The notes below the pieces were generated by a model. The model was given only the letters and a program-made list of their open reading frames with translations, was not told the origin of the DNA and did no database searches. Positions 8,112-16,515 of a stretch of 64,000 nt of DNA are shown here, one piece after another. The DNA is from Lachnospiraceae bacterium. GTDB taxonomy: Bacteria > Bacillota > Clostridia > Lachnospirales > Lachnospiraceae. Where the stretch lies: NCBI GenBank assembly GCA_015258065.1, contig JABZIZ010000002.1, forward strand, positions 124,001 to 188,000, given 5' to 3'. How positions within the stretch are numbered: position 1 is the stretch's first letter; every line of letters begins with the position of its first letter. A program made the position numbers and the translations under genes.

Positions 8112-9283
8112 AATGTTTTCCTCAAATAGTCTTCTACGTATCCCCTGATGTGGTCATCCGGTATCATACGCGCGACACTCTTCATTCGGGCACGCACCAT
8201 CATTCTTCGTGCCTCTTCCTCCGAAATTCCTCTTGCCTGACAATAAAACATCAGATCTTCTCCCAACTGCCCGATCGTTGCACCATGGTGCCCGTTTACA
8301 TCCTCTTCTTCACAGAGAATCAGCGGAATGGTCCGGTTCACCGCACGATCGGAGAGTAAGAGATTATCCTCCGCCTCCTCTCCCGAAGCGCCTGCACTTC
8401 CCTTTTTAAAATCCAGCGTACCGCGGAAGGTTTTTTTCGCTTCGTCCATCAGGATCCCGCGAAACTGCATATCGGATGTCGACTTCTGCCCCCTGTGCGT
8501 GGCAATATAATCCATATCGTATTGCTGACTTTTCCGGCAAAGATAGGCGGTATTGACCTGCAGGTCGGATTTTTTTCCTAGCAGATTGACATGACAGCCC
8601 ACATAGGACCTTTCTCCTCCCAGATCCATCCGTACAATGTCTATTCTCGCATTCTCTTCCGCCACAGCACCGATATCGTCAAAGATCTGTACCCTTTCTC
8701 CCGCCATCTGCACCTGATAGAGGTGGATGACCGCATCTTTCTTTGCAAGCAGAAGCGTCTGCATACCGACCGCGCCCTCTGCCTCTGCGTCCGTATGCAA
8801 ATCGATCATCACGCTTACTTCAGCCCCCTCCTCCGCACAGATCACCTGGCGCGCGAGGCAGGCTTTGCTTTCTTCCGCCTCCTGTCCATGCATCTTGAGG
8901 ACGAGTGGCTCCTTCACCTTTTCCCCGGCAGGAACACGAAAAACCTGTGCCTTTACTCCACAGGAAGCAAGCAGACGATCGACTTCTCTTCCCATCCCGC
9001 TGGGAAGTGCCTGCGTCTCATATCTTGCCGAAGTATCTCCATTCGGAGGAGTGGCTTCCTGCGTGGATTCTTTGATTTTTTCCCTCGTCTGAGCAAAAAA
9101 AGCCTGCACTCCTTCCTCGTCCAGCTCCTCTTCCTTGCGGATTCCCTCCGGCAGTTTTTCCGGAAGAGAAATCCTTGTTTCCACCGTCTCGATCTCTCCC
9201 GTTTCCATCTGCTCTTCATTCATACGCAGAAAACGGTAGGTCAGCACCGGCAGATTGTTCACATCGATCTTTATTTTAGCCAT
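8108..9283 (-). CDS. sufD: SUF scaffold subunit SufD
   Basis: Component of the SufBCD scaffold for nascent Fe-S clusters, 391 residues. The C-terminal half is the Fe-S assembly beta-helix core, with EDVNGHHGATIGQL near the end containing the conserved His that corresponds to the SufD cluster-site histidine. The N-terminal half is divergent and charged, as is usual for SufD. The start ATG at 9283 overlaps the sufB stop by 8 bp, and its end overlaps sufS by 4 bp. SufD is the least conserved SUF subunit, but context makes the call firm. Confidence 0.93.
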   Translation of the reverse strand: MAKIKIDVNNLPVLTYRFLRMNEEQMETGEIETVETRISLPEKLPEGIRKEEELDEEGVQAFFAQTREKIKESTQEATPPNGDTSARYETQALPSGMGREVDRLLASCGVKAQVFRVPAGEKVKEPLVLKMHGQEAEESKACLARQVICAEEGAEVSVMIDLHTDAEAEGAVGMQTLLLAKKDAVIHLYQVQMAGERVQIFDDIGAVAEENARIDIVRMDLGGERSYVGCHVNLLGKKSDLQVNTAYLCRKSQQYDMDYIATHRGQKSTSDMQFRGILMDEAKKTFRGTLDFKKGSAGASGEEAEDNLLLSDRAVNRTIPLILCEEEDVNGHHGATIGQLGEDLMFYCQARGISEEEARRMMVRARMKSVARMIPDDHIRGYVEDYLRKTL

Positions 9284-10688
9284 TGCTATTCATCTCCAGT
9301 TTGATCAGATTGTTCATTTCTACCGCATATTCCAGGGGCAGTTCCTTAGAAACGGGGCTTGCAAAGCCGGATACAATCATCGCCCTGGCGTCCGCTTCCG
9401 GTATGCCCCTCGACATCAGATAAAAAATTGCCTCATCCGAAATTCTTCCGATCTTTGCCTCGTGACCCACATCCGCATCGTCCGTGCGAATATCCATTCC
9501 GGGCACCGTATCCGCACGGGATATGGAGTCCAGCATCAAGGAATCACAGGAAACGGAAGCCTTCGCCTTTTTAGCGGAAGGCAGGATCGTGACGGAGGAA
9601 CGATAGGTGCCGATGCCGCCGTCCTTGCTGATCGACTTCGTCGTAATCAAAGAAGTCGTCCCTCTTCCCCTGTGTACGACCTTGGCACCGGTATCCAAAT
9701 TCTGGCCGGCGCCGGCAAAGGTGATGCCGGTAAATTCCATGTGGGAGTGATCTCCCTTTAGAATCGTCATCGGATAGAGGTAGGAAACATGAGAGCCGAA
9801 GGATCCGGACACCCATTCCATCGTTCCTCCCTCCTCTACAAGGGCTCTTTTCGTATTCAGGTTGTACATGTTCTTGGACCAGTTTTCGATCGTCGAATAA
9901 CGAAGCCTGGCACCCTTTTTCACATATAACTCTACACAGCCTGCATGGAGGTTGGCTACATTATATTTGGGTGCGGAACATCCCTCTATGAAGTGCAGGT
10001 CGGCACCTTCGTCTACGATGATGAGCGTATGCTCGAACTGCCCGGCACCTGCGGCATTTAACCGGAAATAGGATTGGAGCGGAATCTCCACCTTTACACC
10101 CTTTGGTACATATACAAAGGAACCGCCGGACCAGACGGCACCGTGCAGGGCTGCAAATTTATGGTCGGAAGGAGGCACCAGATGCATGAAATATTCTTTT
10201 ACCATCCCGGCAAATTCATTATGGAGGGCACTTTCCAGGTCGGTGTAGACCACTCCCTTCTCGGCTACATCTTTCTGCAGATTATGATAGACGAGTTCGG
10301 AGTCAAACTGTGCCCCGACTCCTGCCAGAGATTCTCTCTCCGCCTGCGGAATGCCGAGTCTCTCGAAGGTGCTCTTAATATCCTCCGGCACCTCCTCCCA
10401 GCTCCCCTTCATCCCGGTCTTATGTCTGACATAGGTGGCAATGTTGTCCATATTCAGACCTTCAATCGAAGGTCCCCAGTCCGGAATCTGGAGCTCATGA
10501 TAGAGCCTCAGAGATTTCAAACGAAAATCCAGCATCCATACAGGATCGTTCTTTTCCGCCGATATCCTTCTGACAATTTCCTCTGTCAGTCCCTCTTTTT
10601 CTCTGAAATAATCCGAACTGTTCTCTTCATTTTTAAAATCATATAGGCTGCGGTCCACATCGGAAACCGCACATTTCGTGGCTGGCAT
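9276..10688 (-). CDS. sufB: SUF scaffold subunit SufB
   Basis: Central SufBCD subunit on which clusters are built, 470 residues. Diagnostic stretches include WSGGSFVYVPKGV, HFIEGCSAPKY with the conserved Cys, NTKRALVEEGGTMEW and the C-terminal DADVGHEAKIGRI. The start at 10688 is chosen because GGAGGAAAAA directly precedes that ATG; an in-frame Met at 10742 would run into sufC. The gap from sufC is 16 bp and the overlap with sufD is 8 bp. Confidence 0.96.
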   Translation of the reverse strand: MPATKCAVSDVDRSLYDFKNEENSSDYFREKEGLTEEIVRRISAEKNDPVWMLDFRLKSLRLYHELQIPDWGPSIEGLNMDNIATYVRHKTGMKGSWEEVPEDIKSTFERLGIPQAERESLAGVGAQFDSELVYHNLQKDVAEKGVVYTDLESALHNEFAGMVKEYFMHLVPPSDHKFAALHGAVWSGGSFVYVPKGVKVEIPLQSYFRLNAAGAGQFEHTLIIVDEGADLHFIEGCSAPKYNVANLHAGCVELYVKKGARLRYSTIENWSKNMYNLNTKRALVEEGGTMEWVSGSFGSHVSYLYPMTILKGDHSHMEFTGITFAGAGQNLDTGAKVVHRGRGTTSLITTKSISKDGGIGTYRSSVTILPSAKKAKASVSCDSLMLDSISRADTVPGMDIRTDDADVGHEAKIGRISDEAIFYLMSRGIPEADARAMIVSGFASPVSKELPLEYAVEMNNLIKLEMNSNG

Positions 10689-10704
10689 TTTTTCCTCCGG
10701 TCCT

Positions 10705-11442
10705 TTATTCAAAGCGCTCAAACCCATGTTCATTGATTTCATCTACAAGGCTGCCGTCTCCGGAATGAACCAGACGGCCCTTCACCAGAATATGGGTGTG
10801 ATCGACTTGCAGTGCCTCTAAAATTCTGGTGGAGTGGGTGATGATCAGAAGCGCCCCGTGTTCATTCTTCTGGTACTCCTGCACGCCCCTTGAAACCGTC
10901 CGCACGGCATCGACATCCAGCCCGGAATCGGTCTCATCCAGAATGGCAAGTTTGGGCTGCAACATCAGCATCTGTAGAATTTCCGCCTTCTTTTTTTCTC
11001 CGCCGGAAAAGCCGACATTCAGATCTCGGTCCGCATAGGCGGGGTCCATGTCTAACAGTTCCATACAGGCCTTCATCTGTTTCTGAAAGGCTAAGAGTTT
11101 GACCGCCTTGCCTGTCTTTTCACGATATGCATTGCGAATAAATGCGGACAGGGAAATCCCCGGTACTTCCAAAGGATTCTGAAATGACAGGAATATGCCT
11201 GCATGCGCACGCTTATCTGCGCTCTGATTGGTAATATCCTCCCCATCGAAAAGGATCGTCCCCTTCGTGACAGGATAGTGCGGATTCCCCATTAGCGTAT
11301 AACCCAGGGTCGATTTTCCTGCACCATTAGGCCCCATCAGGACGTGGGTCTCCCCTTCCCGGATCTCCAGGTTGATATCGTGAAGGATCGGCAGCTCGTG
11401 ATCAATGGAAACCGATACCTGATTGACATTTAATAATGACAT
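10705..11442 (-). CDS. sufC: SUF ATPase SufC
   Basis: ABC-type ATPase of SufBCD, 245 residues, soluble. Walker A is GPNGAGKSTLG, the signature region FSGGEKKKAEILQ, Walker B AILDETDSGLD with the SufC-typical ETDSGLD, and the H-loop is in IITHSTRIL. It is the first gene of the operon with GGAGG before the ATG. Upstream are a likely promoter and an inverted repeat (11460-11488). Confidence 0.97.
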   Translation of the reverse strand: MSLLNVNQVSVSIDHELPILHDINLEIREGETHVLMGPNGAGKSTLGYTLMGNPHYPVTKGTILFDGEDITNQSADKRAHAGIFLSFQNPLEVPGISLSAFIRNAYREKTGKAVKLLAFQKQMKACMELLDMDPAYADRDLNVGFSGGEKKKAEILQMLMLQPKLAILDETDSGLDVDAVRTVSRGVQEYQKNEHGALLIITHSTRILEALQVDHTHILVKGRLVHSGDGSLVDEINEHGFERFE

Positions 11443-11459
11443 GATTTGTCCTCCATGTT

Positions 11460-11488
11460 TTAGAACTCGAGTTAGAGATATGTTCTAA
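11460..11488. promoter_or_regulatory. Inverted repeat in the suf operon leader
   Basis: TTAGAAC (11460-11466) and GTTCTAA (11482-11488) are perfect inverted halves separated by 15 bp. They sit between the likely promoter and the sufC ribosome site. It could be a repressor operator (for example for an Rrf2-type regulator) or an mRNA hairpin. The sequence does not match the E. coli IscR type 1 site. Confidence 0.5.
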
Positions 11489-11509
11489 TTCCTAGTGCTG
11501 TACTGGGAA

Positions 11510-11538
11510 TATAGTTTAGCATCGAACTCCATTGCGCG
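11510..11538 (-). promoter_or_regulatory. Possible suf operon promoter
   Basis: On the minus strand TTGCGC, a 17-bp spacer and TAAACT are found about 70 bp before the sufC ATG and after the ridA terminator. Match to consensus is moderate. Confidence 0.45.
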
Positions 11539-11564
11539 CAACCTCATTTTTATGAGATCCGTGT

Positions 11565-11607
11565 AAAAAAAGACCCGAAGCGCACAACCGTCTGTGCACC
11601 TCAGGTC
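11565..11607 (-). terminator. Rho-independent terminator downstream of ridA
   Basis: On the minus strand, GACCTGAGGTGCACA pairs imperfectly with TGTGCGCTTCGGGTC, followed by seven T. It separates ridA from the suf operon. Confidence 0.88.
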
Positions 11608-11692
11608 AACGTTTGCTATCGTTTGTCACACCGTCTGACTGCCGGTGATCGACCGGCTGCGGTTTTGTCTCACATCCTGCCTGATCTCTGTT

Positions 11693-12061
11693 CTACTTCA
11701 CGGCAATCACTTCGATTTCGCAGAGTGCCCCCTTCGGGATGTCCTTCACCGCTACGCAGCTGCGCGCCGGCTTTGAGGTGAAATACTGCGCATACACCTC
11801 GTTGAATTCCGCAAAATCACTGATCTCAGACAGGAAGCAGGTCGCTTTAATGACGTGTTCAAAACCATATCCCGCTTCCTCCAGGATCGCCTTTACATTT
11901 TCACAACTCTGCTTTGCCTGCGCACGGATGCCTTCCGGAAAGGCTCCTGTTTTCGGATCTACCGGAATCTGTCCGGAAGCGAACAACATGCCGTTGTGTT
12001 CATAAGCCTGTGAATACGGCCCTACCGCTGCCGGTGCGTTCGGTGTTGCAATTTCTCTCAT
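11693..12061 (-). CDS. ridA: RidA family enamine/imine deaminase
   Basis: Small trimeric YjgF/YER057c/UK114 protein, 122 residues, that hydrolyses reactive 2-aminoacrylate made by PLP enzymes. Visible hallmarks are NAPAAVGPYSQA, FASGQIPVDP, the AKQSCENVKAILEEAGY helix and SKPARSCVAVKDIPKGALCEIE with the conserved active-site Arg and Glu. It is monocistronic, with a terminator at 11607-11565. Full length for the family. Confidence 0.95.
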   Translation of the reverse strand: MREIATPNAPAAVGPYSQAYEHNGMLFASGQIPVDPKTGAFPEGIRAQAKQSCENVKAILEEAGYGFEHVIKATCFLSEISDFAEFNEVYAQYFTSKPARSCVAVKDIPKGALCEIEVIAVK

Positions 12062-12123
12062 CTGTAACTCCCTCCTTTTTGTGTGTACCTTCTTTGTTCC
12101 CCTGATCTATCACCTTCTGCTTA

Positions 12124-12148
12124 GGAAAAGGGCGCTGTCCCCTTTTCC
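12124..12148. other. 9-bp hairpin between trpS and ridA
   Basis: Bases 12124-12132 pair with 12140-12148 around a 7-base loop. It lies 3' of trpS on the minus strand. No T-run follows, so it may be a weak terminator or an mRNA end structure. Confidence 0.4.
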
Positions 12149-12180
12149 CGCATGAGGTTCCTTGTAAAAACAAACTTCTC

Positions 12181-13188
12181 TTATCTTGCCTTTGGAACCA
12201 ATCCGCATTTTTTCTTGACCTTGAACAACGTTTTGGAGGAAATCCTGTTCGCCCTCTCTGCGCCTTCTTTGTAAACGGATTCTACATAATCTTTATTTTT
12301 CTCCAGGTCGGCAAACTTCTCCTGAATCGGTCGCAACTCCTCTACTACCGCTTCTCCCACCGCCTTCTTGAAATCGCCGTAGCCCTTCCCGGCAAAATCA
12401 TGTGCAATCTCCTCCATGCTAAGGCCTGTTATATTTGAGTAGATGACCATCAGGTTATTGATGCCGTCCTTTCCCTCTCTGAACGCCACCTCCGTCTCCG
12501 AATCGGTGACCGCTCGCTTAAATTTGTTCACAATCACCTTCGGATCATCCAGAATGGTGACATAGCCGTTTGGATTGGGATCGGATTTGGACATCTTTTT
12601 CTTCGGATCCTGAAGGGACATGACCTTGGATCCGGTCTCTCCGTAATACCCCTCCGGAATCTTGAACACATCTCCGTGCAGGTTGTTGAAACGGGCAGCC
12701 ACATCTCTGGTCAACTCCAGATGCTGTCTCTGATCCACACCGACCGGCACAAAATCCGGCTCGTATAGCAGGATATCCGCCGCCATCAAAGATGGATAGG
12801 TAAACAGTCCTGCATTGATATTGTCCGGATGAGAAGCGGACTTATCCTTAAACTGCGTCATACGGGAGAGCTCCCCGAACTGGGAGTAGCACATCAGAAT
12901 CCATGCCATCTCCGCATGGGCAGGCACATGAGACTGAAAGAACATCAGGCTCTTCTCCGGATCAATGCCACAGGCAAGCAACAGCATAAACGCATCCATC
13001 GACTGCTTCCTGAGCTTTGCAGGTTCTACACGCACCGTCAAAGAATGCAGATCCGCGATAAAATAGTAATTGTGGAACTCATCCTGAAGCCTGCTCCAAT
13101 TGCGTACCGCTCCGATATAATTTCCAAGTGTAAAAATGCCTGTCGGCTGAATGCCGGATAACATGATTTTCTTCGGTTCGTTTTCCAA
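12181..13188 (-). CDS. trpS: Tryptophan--tRNA ligase
   Basis: Class Ic aminoacyl-tRNA synthetase, 335 residues, cytoplasmic. The HIGH-like motif appears as GIQPTGIFTLGNYIG, and the KMSKS loop as KKKMSKSDPN. The start is a TTG at 13188 with AGGAG seven bases upstream; the next in-frame ATG (13164) has a poorer site and would cut the N-terminus to MLSGIQPTG. A consensus promoter lies at 13311-13339, giving a leader of about 115 bases. That leader is too short for a T-box and shows no T-box sequence. Confidence 0.96.
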   Translation of the reverse strand: MENEPKKIMLSGIQPTGIFTLGNYIGAVRNWSRLQDEFHNYYFIADLHSLTVRVEPAKLRKQSMDAFMLLLACGIDPEKSLMFFQSHVPAHAEMAWILMCYSQFGELSRMTQFKDKSASHPDNINAGLFTYPSLMAADILLYEPDFVPVGVDQRQHLELTRDVAARFNNLHGDVFKIPEGYYGETGSKVMSLQDPKKKMSKSDPNPNGYVTILDDPKVIVNKFKRAVTDSETEVAFREGKDGINNLMVIYSNITGLSMEEIAHDFAGKGYGDFKKAVGEAVVEELRPIQEKFADLEKNKDYVESVYKEGAERANRISSKTLFKVKKKCGLVPKAR

Positions 13189-13210
13189 GAGATGCTCCTA
13201 TCTTTATCCT

Positions 13211-13245
13211 GATGCGGTGATCAAAAGAGATGTTTTTTCCGCATC
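13211..13245 (-). other. Hairpin in the trpS leader
   Basis: GATGCGG (13211-13217) pairs with CCGCATC (13239-13245) just upstream of the trpS ribosome site. A regulatory role is not shown. Confidence 0.35.
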
Positions 13246-13310
13246 ATTGTATAAAAAAACGACCCAACTCTCTGCAGCTTTCTGCCGGAATGGATCTGAA
13301 TACCAATTGT

Positions 13311-13339
13311 TTTATATCACGGCAAAACAGAAAAGTCAA
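13311..13339 (-). promoter_or_regulatory. Promoter of trpS
   Basis: On the minus strand: TTGACT (13334-13339), a 17-bp spacer, TATAAA (13311-13316). It overlaps the ribosome-site region of the divergent MATE gene. Confidence 0.75.
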
Positions 13340-13350
13340 TAAGGTGTATA

Positions 13351-14745
13351 ATGAAGCCCATGAAGACAAAAATAAAAACCCAAACCATGGATATGACCTC
13401 CGGTCCTATCATGAAACAGCTGATCCTTTTCTCCCTTCCCCTCCTCTTCGGAAATATCTTCCAGCAATTTTACAGTACGGTCGATTCGGTGGTGGTAGGG
13501 AATTATGCAAGCGCGAATCCTGCGGTCAATGCGGATGCTCTGGGTGCCGTCACCTCGGTCGGCCCTGCCGTCAGTACGCTGGTGGGTCTTTTCGTCGGCT
13601 TTTCTACCGGTGCCAGTGTCGTCGTCTCTCAGTATTTCGGAGCAAGGAACAGGCGGTCTCTGCGTGCTTCTGTGCATACCTCTCTGGTTACGACCTTTGT
13701 CATGGGACTGATTCTGATGGTCATCGGATACTTCGCTTCTCCTGCCTTTGTGGCTTTCATGAACACCCCGGAGACCATTGCCCCCCTCTCGGTCACCTAT
13801 CTCCGCATCTATTTTCTCGGTATTGAGGGACTGATGATCTACAACATGGCCTCCGCCATTCTCCGTGCCATCGGGAATTCAAGAATTCCTTTGTATTTCC
13901 TGATCCTGACCAGTCTTCTGAATGTTGTTCTGGATCTTATTTTTGTCATCAATTTTCACATGGGGGTCGCAGGCGTCGCCTGGGCGACCAATCTTTCCCA
14001 GTTTATCTCTGCGGCGCTTTCTCTGGTTGTTCTCTTCCGTTCCAGGGAAGACTACGGCATTACCCTTCGGGAAATGAAAATTGATCCGACGATTCTTCAT
14101 AAAATTTTCTATATCGGTCTTCCCGCCGGTGCACAGATGGCGATTATTTCCTTTTCGAACATCTTTGTCCAAGGGTATATCAATCGCTTCGGCAACGCAT
14201 CCACCTCCGGATGGGGTGCCTTCGGAAGGGTGGATGCCTTTGTCATCCTGCCTCTTCAGAGCCTTGCGCTTGCCATGACCACCTTTGTCGGTCAAAATGC
14301 GGGAGCCGGTAACATCAAACGGATCAAGAAGGGAATTTCCTCCTGCATTCTGCTTGCCTTGATCGTTACCTATGCCATTTGTATTCTGGAATTCATCGCC
14401 GCTCCACAAATCATTTACTTCTTTAACCAGGATCCGGATGTGATCCGCTTCGGCACTCTCTTTGTAAGGCTCAACTGTCTCTTTGACGGTGTTGCCGCCC
14501 TCAATCAAATCCACGCCTGCGCCCTGCGTGGTGTCGGAGATGCCAAGGCGCCCATGATCATCATGATTTTCTCCTTCGTGATCTTTCGACAAATTTATCT
14601 CTTCATCTGCACCCACCTGACCGATTCCATTTATCCGGTCGGCATCGCCTACCCCTGCGGTTGGGTGATCTGCAGTCTGATCATGTATCTCTATTTCCGC
14701 AAAAGCGGTTGGGAGGAGCGGGTGCTCAATAACCAGCTGCTCTGA
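13351..14745 (+). CDS. MATE family multidrug exporter
   Basis: Integral membrane cation-coupled drug/metabolite antiporter of the MATE superfamily, 464 residues with about 12 hydrophobic segments. MDMTSGPIMKQLILFSLPL and LLFGNIFQQFYSTVDSVVVG are typical N-terminal features. The second half opens with ILHKIFYIGLPAGAQMAI, matching the internal duplication of MATE proteins. The start ATG has AAGGTG upstream. The gene stands alone, divergent from trpS and convergent with the HerA-like gene. The substrate is unknown. Confidence 0.92.
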   Translation: MKPMKTKIKTQTMDMTSGPIMKQLILFSLPLLFGNIFQQFYSTVDSVVVGNYASANPAVNADALGAVTSVGPAVSTLVGLFVGFSTGASVVVSQYFGARNRRSLRASVHTSLVTTFVMGLILMVIGYFASPAFVAFMNTPETIAPLSVTYLRIYFLGIEGLMIYNMASAILRAIGNSRIPLYFLILTSLLNVVLDLIFVINFHMGVAGVAWATNLSQFISAALSLVVLFRSREDYGITLREMKIDPTILHKIFYIGLPAGAQMAIISFSNIFVQGYINRFGNASTSGWGAFGRVDAFVILPLQSLALAMTTFVGQNAGAGNIKRIKKGISSCILLALIVTYAICILEFIAAPQIIYFFNQDPDVIRFGTLFVRLNCLFDGVAALNQIHACALRGVGDAKAPMIIMIFSFVIFRQIYLFICTHLTDSIYPVGIAYPCGWVICSLIMYLYFRKSGWEERVLNNQLL

Positions 14746-14773
14746 TTGCAGTTGCCAGACCGCCTGCCTTCCT

Positions 14774-16417
14774 TTATTTGAAAAGCGTACCAAGGATGCC
14801 GCGGGCAAGACTGGCTCCTACGTTTCCTCCCAACCGCTTTCCGAACGTCCCGAAAGAAGAGCCTGCCGCTTTTCCCAGTTCACGACCGATCGTCCCGGCA
14901 GCAGAATTTCCGACACTCTTGATCGCCCTTGCATTTGCCCGGTCTTTTGCTGTCTTCTCTTTTTGTAATTCCTTCTCCGCCGCCTGTCTCGCCTTTTCTT
15001 CTGCCTTTTGCCTCTGCGCTTCCAACCTCTTCTCTTCGGCAACCCGCACTTTTTCTTCTGCTTCCTGCTGCTTCCGCGCCGCTTTTTCTCTTTCTATTTC
15101 TTCCTGCTGTTTGGATTTTTCTAGTCCCATCCGTTCCAGGAATTCATAGGCGGAATCCGGGTCGACCGGCGTAATATATTTCTGATACAGGAGGCTGTTT
15201 TTTGCCGCAGACAGCCTGTCCTCCTCTGTCGCTGCGGAAAAAGAGGACTGCGGAGGCAGCACCTTGATTTTCTGTGCGATTTGCGGGATTCCGTCCTCCC
15301 CCAGGAAGGACGCGACCGCTTCCCCCACTCCTAAATTTAAGATGGTTGTTCTGGTGTCAAAGGACGGATTTTCGCGAAAGGCTTCCGCTGCCGCTTTCAC
15401 CGCCTTTTGCTCCGCCGGCGTATAAGCTCTTAGGCCATGCTCTACCCGGTTGCTCAACTGGGCAAGCACCTGCGGCGGAATATCCGCGGGGTTCTGTGTG
15501 CAAAAATAGATCCCGATCCCCTTGGAACGAATCAGCTTGACCGCCTGTTCAATTTTTTCCAAAAGAACCTTGGGAATATCACGAAACAGCAGGTGCGCCT
15601 CGTCAAAGAAAAAGACCATCTTGGGTTTATCCAGATCTCCTTCTTCCGGCAGCGTTTCAAACAGCTCCGAAATAAACCAAAGCAGGAAGGTCGAATACAT
15701 CTTCGGCTTCGCAATCAGCGCTCTGGCGTCCAAAATATGCAGCATTCCCTCTCTACCATCCACCGTTTTTGTCAGAAAATCATGGATGTCCAGCGCCGGT
15801 TCGCCAAAAAAAGTATCCGCTCCCTCCGTTTCCAGGGCCGCCACCTGTCGGATGATCACCCCGATGGACTGCGGCGCATAGGTTCCGTACTGCTTGCTGA
15901 ACGTCTCTTTTTCTTCGATCATATAGTTCAGAAGCGCCTTCAGGTCCTTGGTGTCTGTTAAAAGGAGACTCTGATCGTCCGCAATCTGGAAAGCGATCTG
16001 GAGAATGCTCGCCTGCGTGGTCGTGAGCTCGAGAAGCCTTGCAAGCAATAGCGGCCCCATCTCCGAAATGGTCGTCCTAAGAGGGATCCCCGTCTTTCCG
16101 TAAAGATCCCAAAAGAGAGAAGGAAAGCCCTTCTGTACAAATCCGGCATCCGTGAGACCGAATCGCTCTTTTCTCTCCTGTAAATCCGAGCTATCCTCCC
16201 CCGCGTGCATCAGACCGGAAATATCGCCTTTCACATCCGCCAGAAATACCGGTACGCCCAATTCACTGAAGGCTTCCGCCATCACCTTCAGCGTCACTGT
16301 CTTTCCTGTACCGGTTGCTCCCGCAATCAGCCCGTGACGATTGGCCATTTGAGGAAACATCACAATATGTTCCTTCTCCTCGTTGACCCCAACCCAGATC
16401 TTTCCATTTTCCAGCAT
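14774..16417 (-). CDS. HerA-like ATPase, DUF853/YjgR family
   Basis: P-loop ATPase of 547 residues related to HerA/FtsK helicases. Walker A is GATGTGKTVT (about residues 33-42) and Walker B is KMVFFFDEAHLLF, followed by a sensor-like FCTQNPADIP. A YjgR-type C-terminal region ends in a charged Glu/Lys/Ala coiled coil (about 445-510) and a Gly/Ala-rich tail containing GNVGASLARGILG. The start ATG has GGGAGG upstream. The family is widespread but its cellular role is not established; HerA relatives pump or unwind DNA. Confidence 0.88.
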   Translation of the reverse strand: MLENGKIWVGVNEEKEHIVMFPQMANRHGLIAGATGTGKTVTLKVMAEAFSELGVPVFLADVKGDISGLMHAGEDSSDLQERKERFGLTDAGFVQKGFPSLFWDLYGKTGIPLRTTISEMGPLLLARLLELTTTQASILQIAFQIADDQSLLLTDTKDLKALLNYMIEEKETFSKQYGTYAPQSIGVIIRQVAALETEGADTFFGEPALDIHDFLTKTVDGREGMLHILDARALIAKPKMYSTFLLWFISELFETLPEEGDLDKPKMVFFFDEAHLLFRDIPKVLLEKIEQAVKLIRSKGIGIYFCTQNPADIPPQVLAQLSNRVEHGLRAYTPAEQKAVKAAAEAFRENPSFDTRTTILNLGVGEAVASFLGEDGIPQIAQKIKVLPPQSSFSAATEEDRLSAAKNSLLYQKYITPVDPDSAYEFLERMGLEKSKQQEEIEREKAARKQQEAEEKVRVAEEKRLEAQRQKAEEKARQAAEKELQKEKTAKDRANARAIKSVGNSAAGTIGRELGKAAGSSFGTFGKRLGGNVGASLARGILGTLFK

Positions 16418-16515
16418 GTCTGCCTCCCTTATCTTGTCGATGATGTCATATTCAAAATGATTGGATTTCCACGTAATATTGCAAGTATTCTATCATGATT
16501 CATACATCGGGAACT

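Noticed and set aside
13189..13350. T-box riboswitch ahead of trpS
   Set aside because: The leader is only about 115 bases and shows no T-box sequence, specifier loop or antiterminator pair.
13879..14808. 309-codon open frame on the minus strand opposite the MATE gene
   Set aside because: It mirrors the MATE codons, has a low-complexity charged translation without family features, and the plus frame is a clear MATE protein.
15437..15961. Long plus-strand frames opposite the HerA-like gene
   Set aside because: They shadow the ATPase codons and have no ribosome site or recognisable motifs.
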